DNA of 64,000 bases from CAJBNH01 sp964447285 (GCA_964447285.1 CAYURO010000003.1:169554-233553), one strand, 5' to 3'. Counted from the first letter of the stretch, positions 17,578 through 27,337 are shown. The notes: generated from the sequence alone by a model not told the origin. Translations and numbers: made by a program.

Positions 17578-18521
17578 TGCGCGCCCATCAGCGAGACAAG
17601 GATCGCCTTCTGGATGTGCAGGCGATTCTCTGCCTCGTCGAAGATGATCGAGCGGGGACCGTCGCACACCTCGGCCGACACTTCCTCACCGCGGTGGGCG
17701 GGCAGGCAGTGCATGAACAGGCAGCCGGGGTTGGCGCGCTGCATCATGGCCTCGTCGACCTGGAAGCCTGCGAAGTCCTTGACACGCTTGGCCTGCTCGG
17801 CCTCTTGACCCATCGAGGCCCAGACGTCGGTGTAGATGCAGTCGGCGCCGCGCACGCCCTCGATGGGGTCGTTGCTGACCGACAGCTTGGCTCCGGTTTG
17901 CAGGGCGATCTGGCGGCTGCGCGCGAGGATGGCCGGGCTGGGCTCGTAGTCCTTGGGCGCCACGATGGTGACATCCATTCCCAACACGGCGCCCGTGTCC
18001 AGCAGTGAGTGCGCCATGTTGTTGCCGTCACCGACGTACACCAGCTTGCGGCCCTTCAGCACGTTGACGTCGAAGGTGCCGGCGGGCGACCACTTCTCGA
18101 CCAGCGTTTGCGCATCGCACATCGTCTGGCACGGATGCTCGAGGTCCGACAGGGCGTTGACGACGGGAATCGACGCGAACTCGGCCAGCTCGGTCAGGAT
18201 CTCGTGGCCGAACACGCGCGCCATGATGCCGTTGCAGTAGCGGCTGATGGTGCGGGCGGTGTCGGCAATCGTCTCGCCGCGGCCGATCTGGATGTCCGTC
18301 GCCGACAGGAACAGCGCATGGCCGCCCAGCTGGTACATGCCCACCTCGAACGACACGCGCGTCCGGGTCGACTTCTTCTGGAAGATCATCGCGAGCGTCT
18401 GGCCTTCCAGTGCCTTGCGGTACTTGGCCGGCTCGCGCTTGATGCGGTCGGCCAGCACCAACATGTCGGCGGCTTGCGCGGGGGACAGGTCGGACACGCT
18501 GAGGAAGTGCTTCAGGGCCAT
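17574..18521 (-). CDS. argF: Ornithine carbamoyltransferase
   Basis: A 315-residue enzyme that makes citrulline from ornithine and carbamoyl phosphate in arginine synthesis. The carbamoyl-phosphate loop STRTR is at about 51-55, HPCQ near 132, and the ornithine loop HCLPAHRGEE near 267. The ATG at 18521 follows a GAGG; the open frame upstream to 18812 is not used. It lies 92 bp downstream of the bactofilin gene, with no other arg gene in view. Confidence 0.95.
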   Translation of the reverse strand: MALKHFLSVSDLSPAQAADMLVLADRIKREPAKYRKALEGQTLAMIFQKKSTRTRVSFEVGMYQLGGHALFLSATDIQIGRGETIADTARTISRYCNGIMARVFGHEILTELAEFASIPVVNALSDLEHPCQTMCDAQTLVEKWSPAGTFDVNVLKGRKLVYVGDGNNMAHSLLDTGAVLGMDVTIVAPKDYEPSPAILARSRQIALQTGAKLSVSNDPIEGVRGADCIYTDVWASMGQEAEQAKRVKDFAGFQVDEAMMQRANPGCLFMHCLPAHRGEEVSAEVCDGPRSIIFDEAENRLHIQKAILVSLMGAH

Positions 18522-18613
18522 GGGGTCCTCGCTTGGGGGGGGCTGTGGGGGGATGCAGCGCAGCGGCCGCTGCAGGCGCAGCGCGTGGGGGAGCGAGCAT
18601 TGCGCTGGAGAAA

Positions 18614-19117
18614 CTAGAACTTGTGCGTCAGCTCGCCGGTGGTGCGAGCGCCATCGACGGTAAACACGCCGGTGTTGCGCGCCGGCTGCGAGACCGGCAT
18701 GGACGTCGGCGCGGCGGGCGGCAGCGGCTGTGCGGGGGCCAGCGGGCGCTGGGCGGCGCGGTTGGGCAGGGCGGGCGGTGCCGGGCGCTCTTGCGGCGTG
18801 GTCATCTGGCAAGCGCCGTCGAAGTACACGCCCTTGTCGATGTGCAGGGCGGGCGAGGTGATGTTGCCACGCAGCGATGCGGGGGCGTGCAGCTCGACGC
18901 CATCGGTGGCGGTGATGTTGCCGGTGACCTCGCCGTAGACAGCGACCGTGGCCACGTTGATCTCAGCGGTGACGACGGCGCCCTCGCCGATGATGAGGGT
19001 ACCGTCGCTGTAGATCTCGCCGCTGAAGCGACCGTCGATGCGGACGCTGCCTTCGAAGTTCAGCTTGCCGTTGAATTCGCTGCCCTTGCCGAGGAGTGCG
19101 TTCAGTTCGTTGCTCAT
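18614..19117 (-). CDS. Bactofilin, polymer-forming cytoskeletal protein
   Basis: A 167-residue protein. The central 90 residues are the repetitive bactofilin beta-helix (EGSVRIDGRFSGEIYSDGTL, then regular GE/GN turns such as YGEVTGNITA). The C-terminal tail is Pro/Ala-rich and disordered, a common place for partner binding. Bactofilins polymerise without nucleotide and organise cell shape, polarity or envelope enzymes. ATG at 19117 with AGGA upstream; the frame further upstream has no family character. Confidence 0.92.
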   Translation of the reverse strand: MSNELNALLGKGSEFNGKLNFEGSVRIDGRFSGEIYSDGTLIIGEGAVVTAEINVATVAVYGEVTGNITATDGVELHAPASLRGNITSPALHIDKGVYFDGACQMTTPQERPAPPALPNRAAQRPLAPAQPLPPAAPTSMPVSQPARNTGVFTVDGARTTGELTHKF

Positions 19118-19351
19118 GGAGTCCTGTCTCGCGTGGGGCACACGCCGGGGTCGTTCGCGTTGGGTTCCGTCAGGTTGGCCGATGTGGGGACAACCATCCC
19201 AAGGGCTTGCGCTGTCCGTGGGTCGGAGAGGCCGGATACTGTACGGCACCGCGCCCCGCGTGACCAGTGGTGGACGGTGGCACCTCGTCCAGGGCTTGTC
19301 CAGCGACAAGTGGAGAAGTGGCCCGCGCGAGGTGTCCTAACTGCTTGGAAA

Positions 19352-20092
19352 TCAAGGCGTGTCTTGCCGCTCAGACTTCAGCCGACCCCTGGCCAGCCGT
19401 AGCTTCAGTACGTTCTTCATCGCCTCAGTGAAGATGCTTCCGCTCATCTTGGACTCGCCGCGCGTGCGATCGGGGAACTGGATCGGCACCTCGCCGATGC
19501 GGAAGCCCAGCAGCAGCGAGCGATACGTCAGCTCAACCTGAAACACATAGCCATTGCTGAGGATTTGGTCCAAGGGCAGCGTCTGCAGCACCTTGCGATG
19601 GAAGCACTTGAAGCCGCCGGTCAGGTCCTTGAAGGGAAGCCCAAGAATCGCGCGGGCATAGGTATTGCCACCCTTGGAGATGAAACGCCGCTTCCAGCCC
19701 CAATCCTGCGTGCCGCCGCCCGGGATGTAGCGCGACCCCAGCACCACGTCGCAAGTCTCTGCCCTGGCAAGGAATTCGGGCAGGTGTTCGGGGCGGTGCG
19801 AGAAGTCGCAGTCCATCTCGAAGATGAGCTCATAGTCCCGTGCCAGCGCCCACTTGAAGCCGGCGACGTACGCACGCCCCAAGCCCTGCTTCTTCTCGCG
19901 GTGCATCACGAACACACGCGGGTCCTTGGCCGCGATCTCGTCCGCAAGCTGGCCGGTGCCGTCGGGACTGTTGTCGTCGATGACGAGGATGTGCAGGCCC
20001 GGCACCACCGCGTGAACCGCCTGCACCATCAGGGGCAGGTTATCGCGCTCGTTGTAGGTCGGCAGGCAGATGACGGCGGTGGGGTGGGGCAT
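19352..20092 (-). CDS. Dolichol-phosphate-mannose-synthase-like GT2 glycosyltransferase
   Basis: A 246-residue GT2 enzyme without C-terminal membrane helices, like the soluble DPM1/Ppm1 class. It is expected to move a sugar from a nucleotide donor to a polyprenyl phosphate. PTYNERDNL is at 11-19, DDNSPDGT near 39, and EMDCDFSHRPEHL holds the metal-binding DxD near 95; GLPFKDLTGGFKCF follows. Its product could serve GT-C enzymes such as the one at 433-3318. The ATG overlaps the acyl-CoA ligase stop by 1 nt (TGATG). Confidence 0.88.
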   Translation of the reverse strand: MPHPTAVICLPTYNERDNLPLMVQAVHAVVPGLHILVIDDNSPDGTGQLADEIAAKDPRVFVMHREKKQGLGRAYVAGFKWALARDYELIFEMDCDFSHRPEHLPEFLARAETCDVVLGSRYIPGGGTQDWGWKRRFISKGGNTYARAILGLPFKDLTGGFKCFHRKVLQTLPLDQILSNGYVFQVELTYRSLLLGFRIGEVPIQFPDRTRGESKMSGSIFTEAMKNVLKLRLARGRLKSERQDTP

Positions 20093-21939
20093 CAGTAGTG
20101 CTCGCTGTAGAACGAGTCCAGCAGGTCCTGGTACTTCAGGGTCACCTCCTTCCGGCGCATCTTCAGCGACGGCGTCAGGTGGCCCTCCTCGACCGTCAGG
20201 TCGTGGTCCAGGATCGCGAACTTCTTGATGGTTTCGTAGCTTGCCAGCTGCCGATTCTTGGCGGCGACGATGCCCTCGACCAGCTTGTAGACCTCGGCGT
20301 TCTGGGTCAGCTCGGCAAACGACGCAAAGGCGACCCCGTGGTCCTCTGCCCACTTGCGGATGGTCGCCTCGTCCAGGGTCACCAGCGCCGACAGGAACTT
20401 GCGCCGATCTCCGTACACCAGCACCTGCGAGATGAAGGGCGACGACTTGATCAGGCTCTCCAAGTTCTGCGGTGCCACGTTCTTGCCGCCCGCGGTGACG
20501 ATGATGTCCTTCTTGCGGTCGGTGATGCGCAGGAAGCCGTCCGCGTCCAGCTCGCCGATGTCGCCGGTGTGCAGCCAGCCGTCGATCAAGGCCTCGCGCG
20601 TCGCCTCGGGATTGTTCCAATAGCCCGTCATCACGTTGCGCCCGCGGATCAGCACCTCGCCGTCGGGTGCGATGGCCACGTCGACCCCGGTCAGCGGCTT
20701 GCCCACGGTGCCAAACTTGTAGTGTTCCGCGCGGTTGACAGTCGCTGCGGCGCTGTTCTCGGTCAGACCATAGCCTTCGAGGATCAGCAGGCCGCAGGCG
20801 TGGAAGAACTCAGCCAAGTCTTTCGACAGCGGAGCGCCGCCCGAGACAAACGCGCGGATCTTGCCGCCAAACGTGGCGTGGATCTTGGAGAACACGAGTT
20901 CATGCGCCAGCTTGTGGCGGGCGACCAAAAACGGCCCGGGGGTGCGGCCGCGCTGCTGGACCTGACTCATCTCGCGCCCGGTGGCCAGCGCCAGGTCGAA
21001 GATGCGCTTCTTGACGCCACCTGCACGGTGCGCGTTGCTCAGGATCTTGGCGTGCGCCTTCTCAAAGATGCGCGGCACGCTGGGCATCAGCGTCGGCTGC
21101 ACGGCGGCTACATCCTCCAGCAGGGTCGCCATCGAGCGCGGGAACGCCATCTCCGTCGCCTGTCGGATGCAGCCGAACGCAATCAACCGGGCGAAGATGT
21201 GAGCAAGCGGCAGGAACAGGAACAGCGTGTCGACGGAACGGATGTCCAGCGCCTCGACGCCGGCCCCTGTCTCGAACACAAACGCGTCGTGGGTCAGCAC
21301 CACGCCTTTGGGAAAGCCAGTCGTTCCGCTGGTATAGACGATGGTCGCAGGGTCGAGCGGGTCCAAGGCGGCTCGCCGCTCGCGCAGCACTGCCTCGTCC
21401 ACGCCGCGCGCCAGCTTGCCCAGGTCATCGACCGACAGCACCGACGGGTCGGGTTGCTGCAGGATGGCGTCGAGTTGCAGCGACGTCCGACCGTGCGCGT
21501 CGGGTTTGTCGAGCTCAGCCGCTGCCTTGAACCACACGATCTTTTCGAGGCTCGGCAGTCGGTCGCGGTGCGACAGCAGCTTCTCGAGCTGCAGCGGGTC
21601 TTCGACAAAGGCGAAGCGCGCGCCCGAGTTCTCCGCGATGTAGTGCATCTCGTCGGGCATTGCCGACTGGTACACCGGCACCGTCACGCCGCCCGCCAGC
21701 AGCACCGCCACGTCGGCGATGACCCACTCAGGGCTGGTCTGGGCCGCGACCAACACGCGGTCACCTTTCTGCAGGCCCAGTGCACACAGGGCGCGGGCCC
21801 ACGTCGCGCTGGTGTGGCGGAACCGAGCGAACGAGATCGAGCGCCACTCGACGCCCACGCGCGACCTGAGCATCGCCCGGTCCGGGGACTCGGCAGCGGC
21901 GGTCTCGAACAGGTCGACAAGGGTGCGAAGGGCGGCCAT
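20092..21939 (-). CDS. Long-chain acyl-CoA synthetase (AMP-forming)
   Basis: A 615-residue adenylate-forming enzyme of the FadD15/FAA type, which activates fatty acids to acyl-CoA. The P-loop YTSGTTGFPKGV is near 193. EGYGLTEN gives the adenine motif, and GWLHTGDIGELDADGFLRITDRKKD the hinge region. The ATG at 21939 has GGAG upstream; the open frame to 22002 adds only basic residues. It is translationally coupled to the GT2 gene. Chain-length preference cannot be read. Confidence 0.92.
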   Translation of the reverse strand: MAALRTLVDLFETAAAESPDRAMLRSRVGVEWRSISFARFRHTSATWARALCALGLQKGDRVLVAAQTSPEWVIADVAVLLAGGVTVPVYQSAMPDEMHYIAENSGARFAFVEDPLQLEKLLSHRDRLPSLEKIVWFKAAAELDKPDAHGRTSLQLDAILQQPDPSVLSVDDLGKLARGVDEAVLRERRAALDPLDPATIVYTSGTTGFPKGVVLTHDAFVFETGAGVEALDIRSVDTLFLFLPLAHIFARLIAFGCIRQATEMAFPRSMATLLEDVAAVQPTLMPSVPRIFEKAHAKILSNAHRAGGVKKRIFDLALATGREMSQVQQRGRTPGPFLVARHKLAHELVFSKIHATFGGKIRAFVSGGAPLSKDLAEFFHACGLLILEGYGLTENSAAATVNRAEHYKFGTVGKPLTGVDVAIAPDGEVLIRGRNVMTGYWNNPEATREALIDGWLHTGDIGELDADGFLRITDRKKDIIVTAGGKNVAPQNLESLIKSSPFISQVLVYGDRRKFLSALVTLDEATIRKWAEDHGVAFASFAELTQNAEVYKLVEGIVAAKNRQLASYETIKKFAILDHDLTVEEGHLTPSLKMRRKEVTLKYQDLLDSFYSEHY

Positions 21940-22082
21940 GGAGGGCTCCAACGGGCTGGGAAGCGCGAGCGTTAGTGTCAACTCTCGCCTCAGGCGGCGC
22001 AACCCCTGCGGCGACTTGCCCTCTACGGCTCAGAACCCTACACTGCCGCGAGTTGTTCTCTCTGTTCGACAAGGGGAAGCGG

Positions 22083-22448
22083 ATGGGACGGTTGGTGCTG
22101 ATCGCGGCGATACTCGCGACGCTTGCCGGCTGCTCGGGCCACAAGCAGACCGAGCGGCTGGACGGTGTCACCGATGGCGACCGCCGAGAGGTCGACGTCG
22201 CCACCAACCGGCAGATCCAAATCGGCTTTCAAATCGCGTCGATCGCCGCCCAAGAGAACGCGATGGACCTGTGCTTCGAGATGTGCGCTCACTCTGTCGA
22301 GAGCTGTGACCTTGCGTCGAACGTCTGCAACGTCGCCAAGCGCTATCCGGAGACCAAGCCCCTGAAGGCACGCTGCGACGTGACCCGCGAACGCTGCCGC
22401 GTGCACCGCACCAAGGTACCGCGCCAGTGCCCCTGCGACCTGGACTAG
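22083..22448 (+). CDS. Small Cys-rich lipoprotein
   Basis: A 121-residue protein. The signal peptide ends in the lipobox LAGC, and AAGGGGAAG precedes the ATG. The mature part has nine Cys in pairs (CFEMC, CDLASNVC, CDVTRERC, CPC), suggesting several disulfides in the periplasm. No family recognised. It precedes typA by 121 bp. Confidence 0.7.
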   Translation: MGRLVLIAAILATLAGCSGHKQTERLDGVTDGDRREVDVATNRQIQIGFQIASIAAQENAMDLCFEMCAHSVESCDLASNVCNVAKRYPETKPLKARCDVTRERCRVHRTKVPRQCPCDLD

Positions 22449-22569
22449 CCGATCAACTGGCCCCGGACCTCGCAACTCTCCCAGCTACTTCGCGATGAAG
22501 CACTGGTCGTGACCGGCGAACTGTGGCACTCTCCCGCGCCCTCTGCCCGACCGGCAGCACGAGATCACC

Positions 22570-24384
22570 ATGGAACGCGTTCGCAACATCGGCATCATCG
22601 CTCACGTCGATCACGGCAAGACCACGCTCATCGACCAGATCCTGCAGCAATGCGGCGCATTTGGTCGGGGCGGCATGCTGCGAGAGCGCGTCATGGACTC
22701 CAACGATCTGGAGCGTGAGCGGGGCATCACCATCCTGTCGAAGAACACGGCCGTCCATTACGACGGACACGTGGTCAACATCGTCGACACCCCGGGACAC
22801 GCGGACTTCGGCGGCGAGGTCGAGCGCATCCTGCGGATGGTCGATTCCGTGCTGCTGCTGGTCGATGCGTGCGAAGGGCCGATGCCGCAGACGCGCTTCG
22901 TGCTGAAGAAGTCGCTGGCGCTCGGCCTGCGCCCCATCGTGGTCATCAACAAGGTCGACCGCCCGGACCGGCAGCTGGACCGCGTGCTCGACGCCGTGTT
23001 CGACCTGTTCGTGAACCTCGAGGCCAAGCCCGAGCAGCTCGACTTTCCCGTGATCTACGCAAGTGGGCGTGACGGCTGGGCTTCCATGGACCCGGACGTC
23101 AAAGGCACCGACCTGCGGCCGCTGCTGGACCTGATCCTCGCCCACGTGCCGCCGTGCAGCTTTGACATGGAAGGGCCGGCGCAGCTGCAGGTGGCCACCC
23201 TTGACCGCAACGACTTCTTGGGCCGCATCGCGATTGGCCGTATCTACCGGGGCCGCATCGCGCGCGGCGACCGATTGGTGCAGGTGCGTCTCGACGGCAC
23301 CACCTCGCCCATCCGCATCGTCAAGCTGATGCTTTTCTCGGGCATCGACCGCATCGACGCCGAAGAGGCGTTCGCGGGCGACGTGATCGCGTTGGCGGGT
23401 GTGGGCGACGTGACGGTGGGCGAAACGCTGTGCGCAGAAGACACGATCGACCCGTTGCCCGCGATTCCGGTCGACGAGCCGACGCTGTCGATGGACTTCA
23501 TCGTCAACAACTCGCCGTTTGCCGGGCGCGAGGGCAAGTTCGTCACGTCGCGTCACGTGCGCGAGCGGCTGGCCAAAGAGCTCGAGCACAACGTGTCGCT
23601 GCGCGTCGAAGACACCGACCGGCCGGAGGTGCTGAAGGTCTCAGGGCGCGGCACGCTGTCGCTGTCGATCCTGATCGAGACGATGCGGCGCGAGGGCTTT
23701 GAGCTGCAGGTGTCGCAGCCCAAGGTGATCGTCAAGCACGACGAGCATGGCCACAGGCTGGAGCCCTACGAGGACGTGGTCGCCGAGTGCGCTGAGGCCT
23801 ACAGCGGCATCGTGATCGACAAGTTGTCCCAGCGTGGCGCGGACATGCGGCACATGCACGTGGGCGACGACGGCATGGTGCGTCTGGAGTTCCTGGTGCC
23901 CGCGCGCGGCCTGATCGGTTACCGCTCGCAGTTCCTGACCGATACCCGTGGCACCGGCGTGATCTATCACAATTTCGCGCAGTACGGCCCGTGGCGCGGC
24001 GACATCCGCCGGCGGCACAACGGCGTGCTGGTGGTGCTCGAGCAGACGACGACCACGGCCTACGGCATCTTCAACCTGCAGGATCGCGGTCAGTTCTTCG
24101 TCTCGCCGACGATCGACGTCTACGAGGGCCAGATCTGCGGCATTCACAACCGCGACAACGACCTGACCGTCAACCCAGGGCGCGAGAAGAAGCTGACCAA
24201 CATCCGCTCTGCCGGTGCCGACGAGAAGCTGCTGCTGACGCCCGCCAAGCGCCTGAGCCTGGAAGAGGCGCTTGAGTTCATCGACGGCGACGAGCTGGTC
24301 GAGGTCACGCCCAAGTCCCTGCGGCTGCGCAAGAAGTACCTCAGCATCAACGAGCGCAAGCGCTTCGATCGCTCGGCTTCCTAG
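22570..24384 (+). CDS. typA: Translational GTPase TypA/BipA
   Basis: A 604-residue ribosome-binding GTPase linked to stress and low-temperature ribosome assembly. G1 AHVDHGKTT is at 11-19, DTPGHADFGGEVERIL is G3 with the following helix, and NKVDRPDRQLD is G4. The EF-G-like domains III/V and the TypA-specific C-terminal domain follow at normal length. The spacer before the ATG contains GAG. A complete, ordinary copy. Confidence 0.97.
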   Translation: MERVRNIGIIAHVDHGKTTLIDQILQQCGAFGRGGMLRERVMDSNDLERERGITILSKNTAVHYDGHVVNIVDTPGHADFGGEVERILRMVDSVLLLVDACEGPMPQTRFVLKKSLALGLRPIVVINKVDRPDRQLDRVLDAVFDLFVNLEAKPEQLDFPVIYASGRDGWASMDPDVKGTDLRPLLDLILAHVPPCSFDMEGPAQLQVATLDRNDFLGRIAIGRIYRGRIARGDRLVQVRLDGTTSPIRIVKLMLFSGIDRIDAEEAFAGDVIALAGVGDVTVGETLCAEDTIDPLPAIPVDEPTLSMDFIVNNSPFAGREGKFVTSRHVRERLAKELEHNVSLRVEDTDRPEVLKVSGRGTLSLSILIETMRREGFELQVSQPKVIVKHDEHGHRLEPYEDVVAECAEAYSGIVIDKLSQRGADMRHMHVGDDGMVRLEFLVPARGLIGYRSQFLTDTRGTGVIYHNFAQYGPWRGDIRRRHNGVLVVLEQTTTTAYGIFNLQDRGQFFVSPTIDVYEGQICGIHNRDNDLTVNPGREKKLTNIRSAGADEKLLLTPAKRLSLEEALEFIDGDELVEVTPKSLRLRKKYLSINERKRFDRSAS

Positions 24385-24483
24385 CCGCTTCCCCTCCGAC
24401 CCGACATCCGGAATGGTTTGGCCGCTCAGGTGTTGGCCTTGCCGAGGGGACAGGCGCGCCCGGCGAGAGTCTTGCGGATTCGC

Positions 24484-24511
24484 TTGACCGCGACGCCCGG
24501 CGACCTACCCT
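24484..24511 (+). promoter_or_regulatory. Candidate sigma70 promoter of the BI-1 gene
   Basis: TTGACC (24484-24489), 16 bp spacer, TACCCT (24506-24511). It is followed directly by TTTGCGGACACC, a 12-mer that also occurs at the same place relative to the candidate trxA promoter at 46850-46878. Confidence 0.4.
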
Positions 24512-24575
24512 TTGCGGACACCGCCAGCCAACGCGGCTGCCCCCAAGCAACGACCGCCAAGACAGGAGACCGACG

Positions 24576-25298
24576 ATGGCCTTCGAACCCGAACACGACC
24601 ACACCGCCGCATGGGGCAGCTCCGACATCGACCACGCCAACCGCACGGCCCTTGCCGCCAGCTTCATGAATCAGGTGTTCGGCTGGATGGCGGGCGGCCT
24701 CGCGCTGTCGGGTGCGATCGCTTGGACAGTGCTGGGATCCGAGTCGCTGCTCCAGGTTGCATGGTCGCTCCGCTGGCCCCTGGTGATCGCGGAGCTGGTG
24801 CTCGTGTTCGCCTTGAGTGCGATGCTGCACAAGCTCTCGGCGACCGCAGCCGCGGCCGGCTTCCTGCTCTTCTCGGCGCTCAACGGAATGACGCTCGCCC
24901 CGGTGCTCATGGGTTACACTGGCGCGTCCGTCGCCAACGTGTTCTTCGTGACCGCCGGCACCTTCACCGCCATGGCCTTCATCGGCACCGTCACCAAGAA
25001 GGACCTGAGCGGCATCGGCTCGTTCCTCATGATGGGCGTGATCGCGATCCTGATCGCGTCGGTCGTGAACATGTTCATCGGGTCGGGAGGCCTGAACTTC
25101 GCCGTCAGCGTGCTCGGCGCCCTCATCTTCACAGGGCTGACCGCCGTCGACGCGCAGCGCTTCCGCAAGCTGGGCTGGTCGGGGTTCTCGACCCAGCGCG
25201 ATGCGAGCCAGTGGGCCATCCGGGGCGCCCTGAACCTCTACCTCGACTTCATCAATATGTTCTTGTTCCTGCTGCGGTTGTTCGGCAACAGGCGCTAG
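24576..25298 (+). CDS. Bax inhibitor-1/YccA family membrane protein
   Basis: A 240-residue inner-membrane protein with seven hydrophobic segments after a polar N-terminus of about 28 residues. FVTAGTFTAMAFIGTVTKKDLSG and the late NLYLDFINMFLFLLRLFG are typical of the BI-1/YbhL/YccA family, which acts in ion (calcium) leak or in interaction with FtsH. AGGAG lies upstream of the ATG. Exact role in bacteria is unsettled. Confidence 0.92.
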   Translation: MAFEPEHDHTAAWGSSDIDHANRTALAASFMNQVFGWMAGGLALSGAIAWTVLGSESLLQVAWSLRWPLVIAELVLVFALSAMLHKLSATAAAAGFLLFSALNGMTLAPVLMGYTGASVANVFFVTAGTFTAMAFIGTVTKKDLSGIGSFLMMGVIAILIASVVNMFIGSGGLNFAVSVLGALIFTGLTAVDAQRFRKLGWSGFSTQRDASQWAIRGALNLYLDFINMFLFLLRLFGNRR

Positions 25299-25324
25299 CG
25301 GACCGGCGGCGAATTCCCGGGTCC

Positions 25325-25846
25325 CTACTTGCCCTTCTTCTTGACCTTGGGCTTGGACCGGTTGTCGTCGTCCGAAGCGGGCGCGGTCTCGTCTCCCTTG
25401 GCCTTCTCGACCTTCTTCTCAGGCTCAGCCGGCTGTCCGGACTTGCCGAAGTCGACCGTATAGTTGGCGCGATAGGCCACGAACCGCGTCTTGCCCTTGG
25501 CCTTCAGGATGGTGCGCTTGAAGTCGGCCTTGGCCAGCAGCAGCGTGCTGGGCTCGGAGATGCCGTCACGCGGGCTCAGGACGACCGTGTGCTCTTCGTC
25601 GCGGCCGATGCCGCGGATGACCAAAGTCTTGGCGCCATCGACGTACTCGTGGTTCTCCCACTCCTTGCCGTCGAGCGTAAACTTCACGAATTCCAGCTTC
25701 ATGCGGATATAGGCCTCGCCGGGGATCTCGTCCTCGTCGACCTCTGAGGTGGCTTCGGGGGCCGCATAGGCCTTCACGCCCACGACGGCGGTGGCGCCGA
25801 TCGCGAGCATCAGGGCGATCCAAAGGGGATAGGCTCGAATCTTCAT
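25325..25846 (-). CDS. Unknown secreted or membrane-anchored protein
   Basis: A 173-residue protein. Residues 7-28 form a signal or anchor segment, then VDEDEIPGEAYIRMKLEFVKFTLDG and a compact domain of about 100 residues. The C-terminal 40 residues are a highly charged Lys/Glu/Asp tail ending in KPKVKKKGK. The ATG at 25846 follows AGGAGCTTCCG. No family recognised. It converges with the BI-1 gene (26 bp gap) and is the last gene of the leftward run. Confidence 0.65.
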   Translation of the reverse strand: MKIRAYPLWIALMLAIGATAVVGVKAYAAPEATSEVDEDEIPGEAYIRMKLEFVKFTLDGKEWENHEYVDGAKTLVIRGIGRDEEHTVVLSPRDGISEPSTLLLAKADFKRTILKAKGKTRFVAYRANYTVDFGKSGQPAEPEKKVEKAKGDETAPASDDDNRSKPKVKKKGK

Positions 25847-25974
25847 CGGAAGCTCCTTTGCCCGCGGGGTTGCTCGGGCGGCATGTCAGTCGTTCGGGGG
25901 TTGGGTCGCTTCGTCCGGCCGGTCCCCAACCAAAGGGACGCAGGCGGCGGTTGCGGGATTCATACGACAAAGTC

Positions 25975-26661
25975 TCAGGTTGCAGCGTCCTGCGGGTTGC
26001 GCGGGGTCTCCAGCGCGGCCAACCGGGCCTCCAGAGCTTCGACCCGCCGCTTGAGGTCTGCAAGCTCCTGTTGTTCTCGCACAGGCAGGCCAAGGGCGGC
26101 GACGGCGTGGCGAATGCCTTCATCCAGGCGCTGTTGCAGATCGTCGACCGCCTTCTGCGTCTGCCCGACAAACGTCTGGCTGACGGCGGACGAGCGCTTG
26201 GAGGTCGCCTCGGACTCGGAGGACTGTGACGGTTCTTCCGTCTCGTCGTCACCGGCACCCTTGCGGTGCAGCACACGCTCAGCGCGGCGCTCGGCCTCGG
26301 ACTTCCACGCCGTCACGGTGCGCTCAGCTTCGTCTTTCCATGCGGTGACCGTGCGCTCGGCGTCGGTGCGCACCCGTTGCACCGGCTCTGCGATCCGCTT
26401 GTGCAGGAATTCGTTGCCCTGTTCGATCAGCGTCCGCAGACCGGTCAGCGGCACCGAGCCGCGGTTGCGGCGCTCAGAGTCGAGCAACGCTTGGGTCAGC
26501 GTCACTTCGGTCAGGTCGCGCTTGGTCTTGTTGTCGATGACCTGCACATCCTGGCCGGCGCGGACCATGGCCGCGACCTCCTCCAGCGTCACGTAACAGG
26601 ATAGCTCCGTGTCATACATCTTCCGGTTGGCATAGCGTTTGATGACTCGGGCACCGCTCAT
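25975..26661 (-). CDS. PHB/PHA accumulation regulator N-terminal domain protein
   Basis: A 228-residue protein. Residues 4-55 (ARVIKRYANRKMYDTELSCYVTLEEVAAMV) match the DNA-binding domain of PhaR-type regulators of polyhydroxyalkanoate granules. The rest is a charged coiled coil. A tandem duplication (ERTVTAWK.EA twice, about 100-125) and a C-terminal heptad region (ELADLKRRVEALEARLAAL) suggest oligomerisation. The ATG at 26661 keeps the conserved domain at the very start. Other pha genes are not in view. A phasin-like granule role is also possible. Confidence 0.78.
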   Translation of the reverse strand: MSGARVIKRYANRKMYDTELSCYVTLEEVAAMVRAGQDVQVIDNKTKRDLTEVTLTQALLDSERRNRGSVPLTGLRTLIEQGNEFLHKRIAEPVQRVRTDAERTVTAWKDEAERTVTAWKSEAERRAERVLHRKGAGDDETEEPSQSSESEATSKRSSAVSQTFVGQTQKAVDDLQQRLDEGIRHAVAALGLPVREQQELADLKRRVEALEARLAALETPRNPQDAAT

Positions 26662-26719
26662 GTTGTCCGCCGGAAGTGCCGAAAGAGGCACGAGCATTGT
26701 CGTCGAATGACACCTTGCG

Positions 26720-27313
26720 TCAACGCCCCGTGCGAGCGTTCCGCAGCCGCTGCTGCAGGTCGATCAGGATCCGCGCCGACGCACCCCAGACGACCGTGCC
26801 GTCGCGGAATTCGAACCGCGGCGCGCGGAGTTGCTGGCCGTACGCGGTGAACTCCAGCCATCCCGCCGGGTCGGTCTCGACAATCTCGTCGAAGGGGATC
26901 TCGAGCGTGGCCTCGATCTCTCTCTCGTCCAAGCGCCACGCGGGCGGCGGTTCCGACACCCAGCCGACGATCGGAGCGATGTGGTAGTCGGTTACAAACG
27001 TCCTGTCTTCATTCAACCTTCCCAAGATCTCGACACGCGCGGCGTCCAGTCCGACCTCTTCGTGCGCCTCTCGCAGCGCCGTCGCAATCAAGTCTGCATC
27101 CACCGGGTCCACCGCGCCGCCGGGAAAGCCGATCTGGCCCGCGTGGCGGTGCAACTGGGTCGACTTGCGCACGAACAACACGGTGGGGCCATCGGGCCGT
27201 CGCAGCACCGGCACCAGCACCGCCGACGCACGGTTGGTGCCGACCTCGATCCTGGCCGCGGGCGGGTGTTCTAGCGCGGCGCGCAGCCAGGCGGTGGGGG
27301 CCATGTCGGTCAT
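26720..27313 (-). CDS. Nudix hydrolase, CoA pyrophosphatase type
   Basis: A 197-residue enzyme that probably hydrolyses CoA or acyl-CoA to phosphopantetheine and 3',5'-ADP. The Nudix box reads GGAVDPVDADLIATALREAH followed by EEVG at about 63-88. The preceding FVRKSTQLHRHAGQIGFPGG is the UPF0035 CoA-specific signature. The ATG at 27313 has GGAG upstream; a GTG 15 nt earlier is an alternative. It lies 24 bp after tyrS. Confidence 0.9.
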   Translation of the reverse strand: MTDMAPTAWLRAALEHPPAARIEVGTNRASAVLVPVLRRPDGPTVLFVRKSTQLHRHAGQIGFPGGAVDPVDADLIATALREAHEEVGLDAARVEILGRLNEDRTFVTDYHIAPIVGWVSEPPPAWRLDEREIEATLEIPFDEIVETDPAGWLEFTAYGQQLRAPRFEFRDGTVVWGASARILIDLQQRLRNARTGR

Positions 27314-27337
27314 GGAACTCCGCGACACTTCAAGAGA

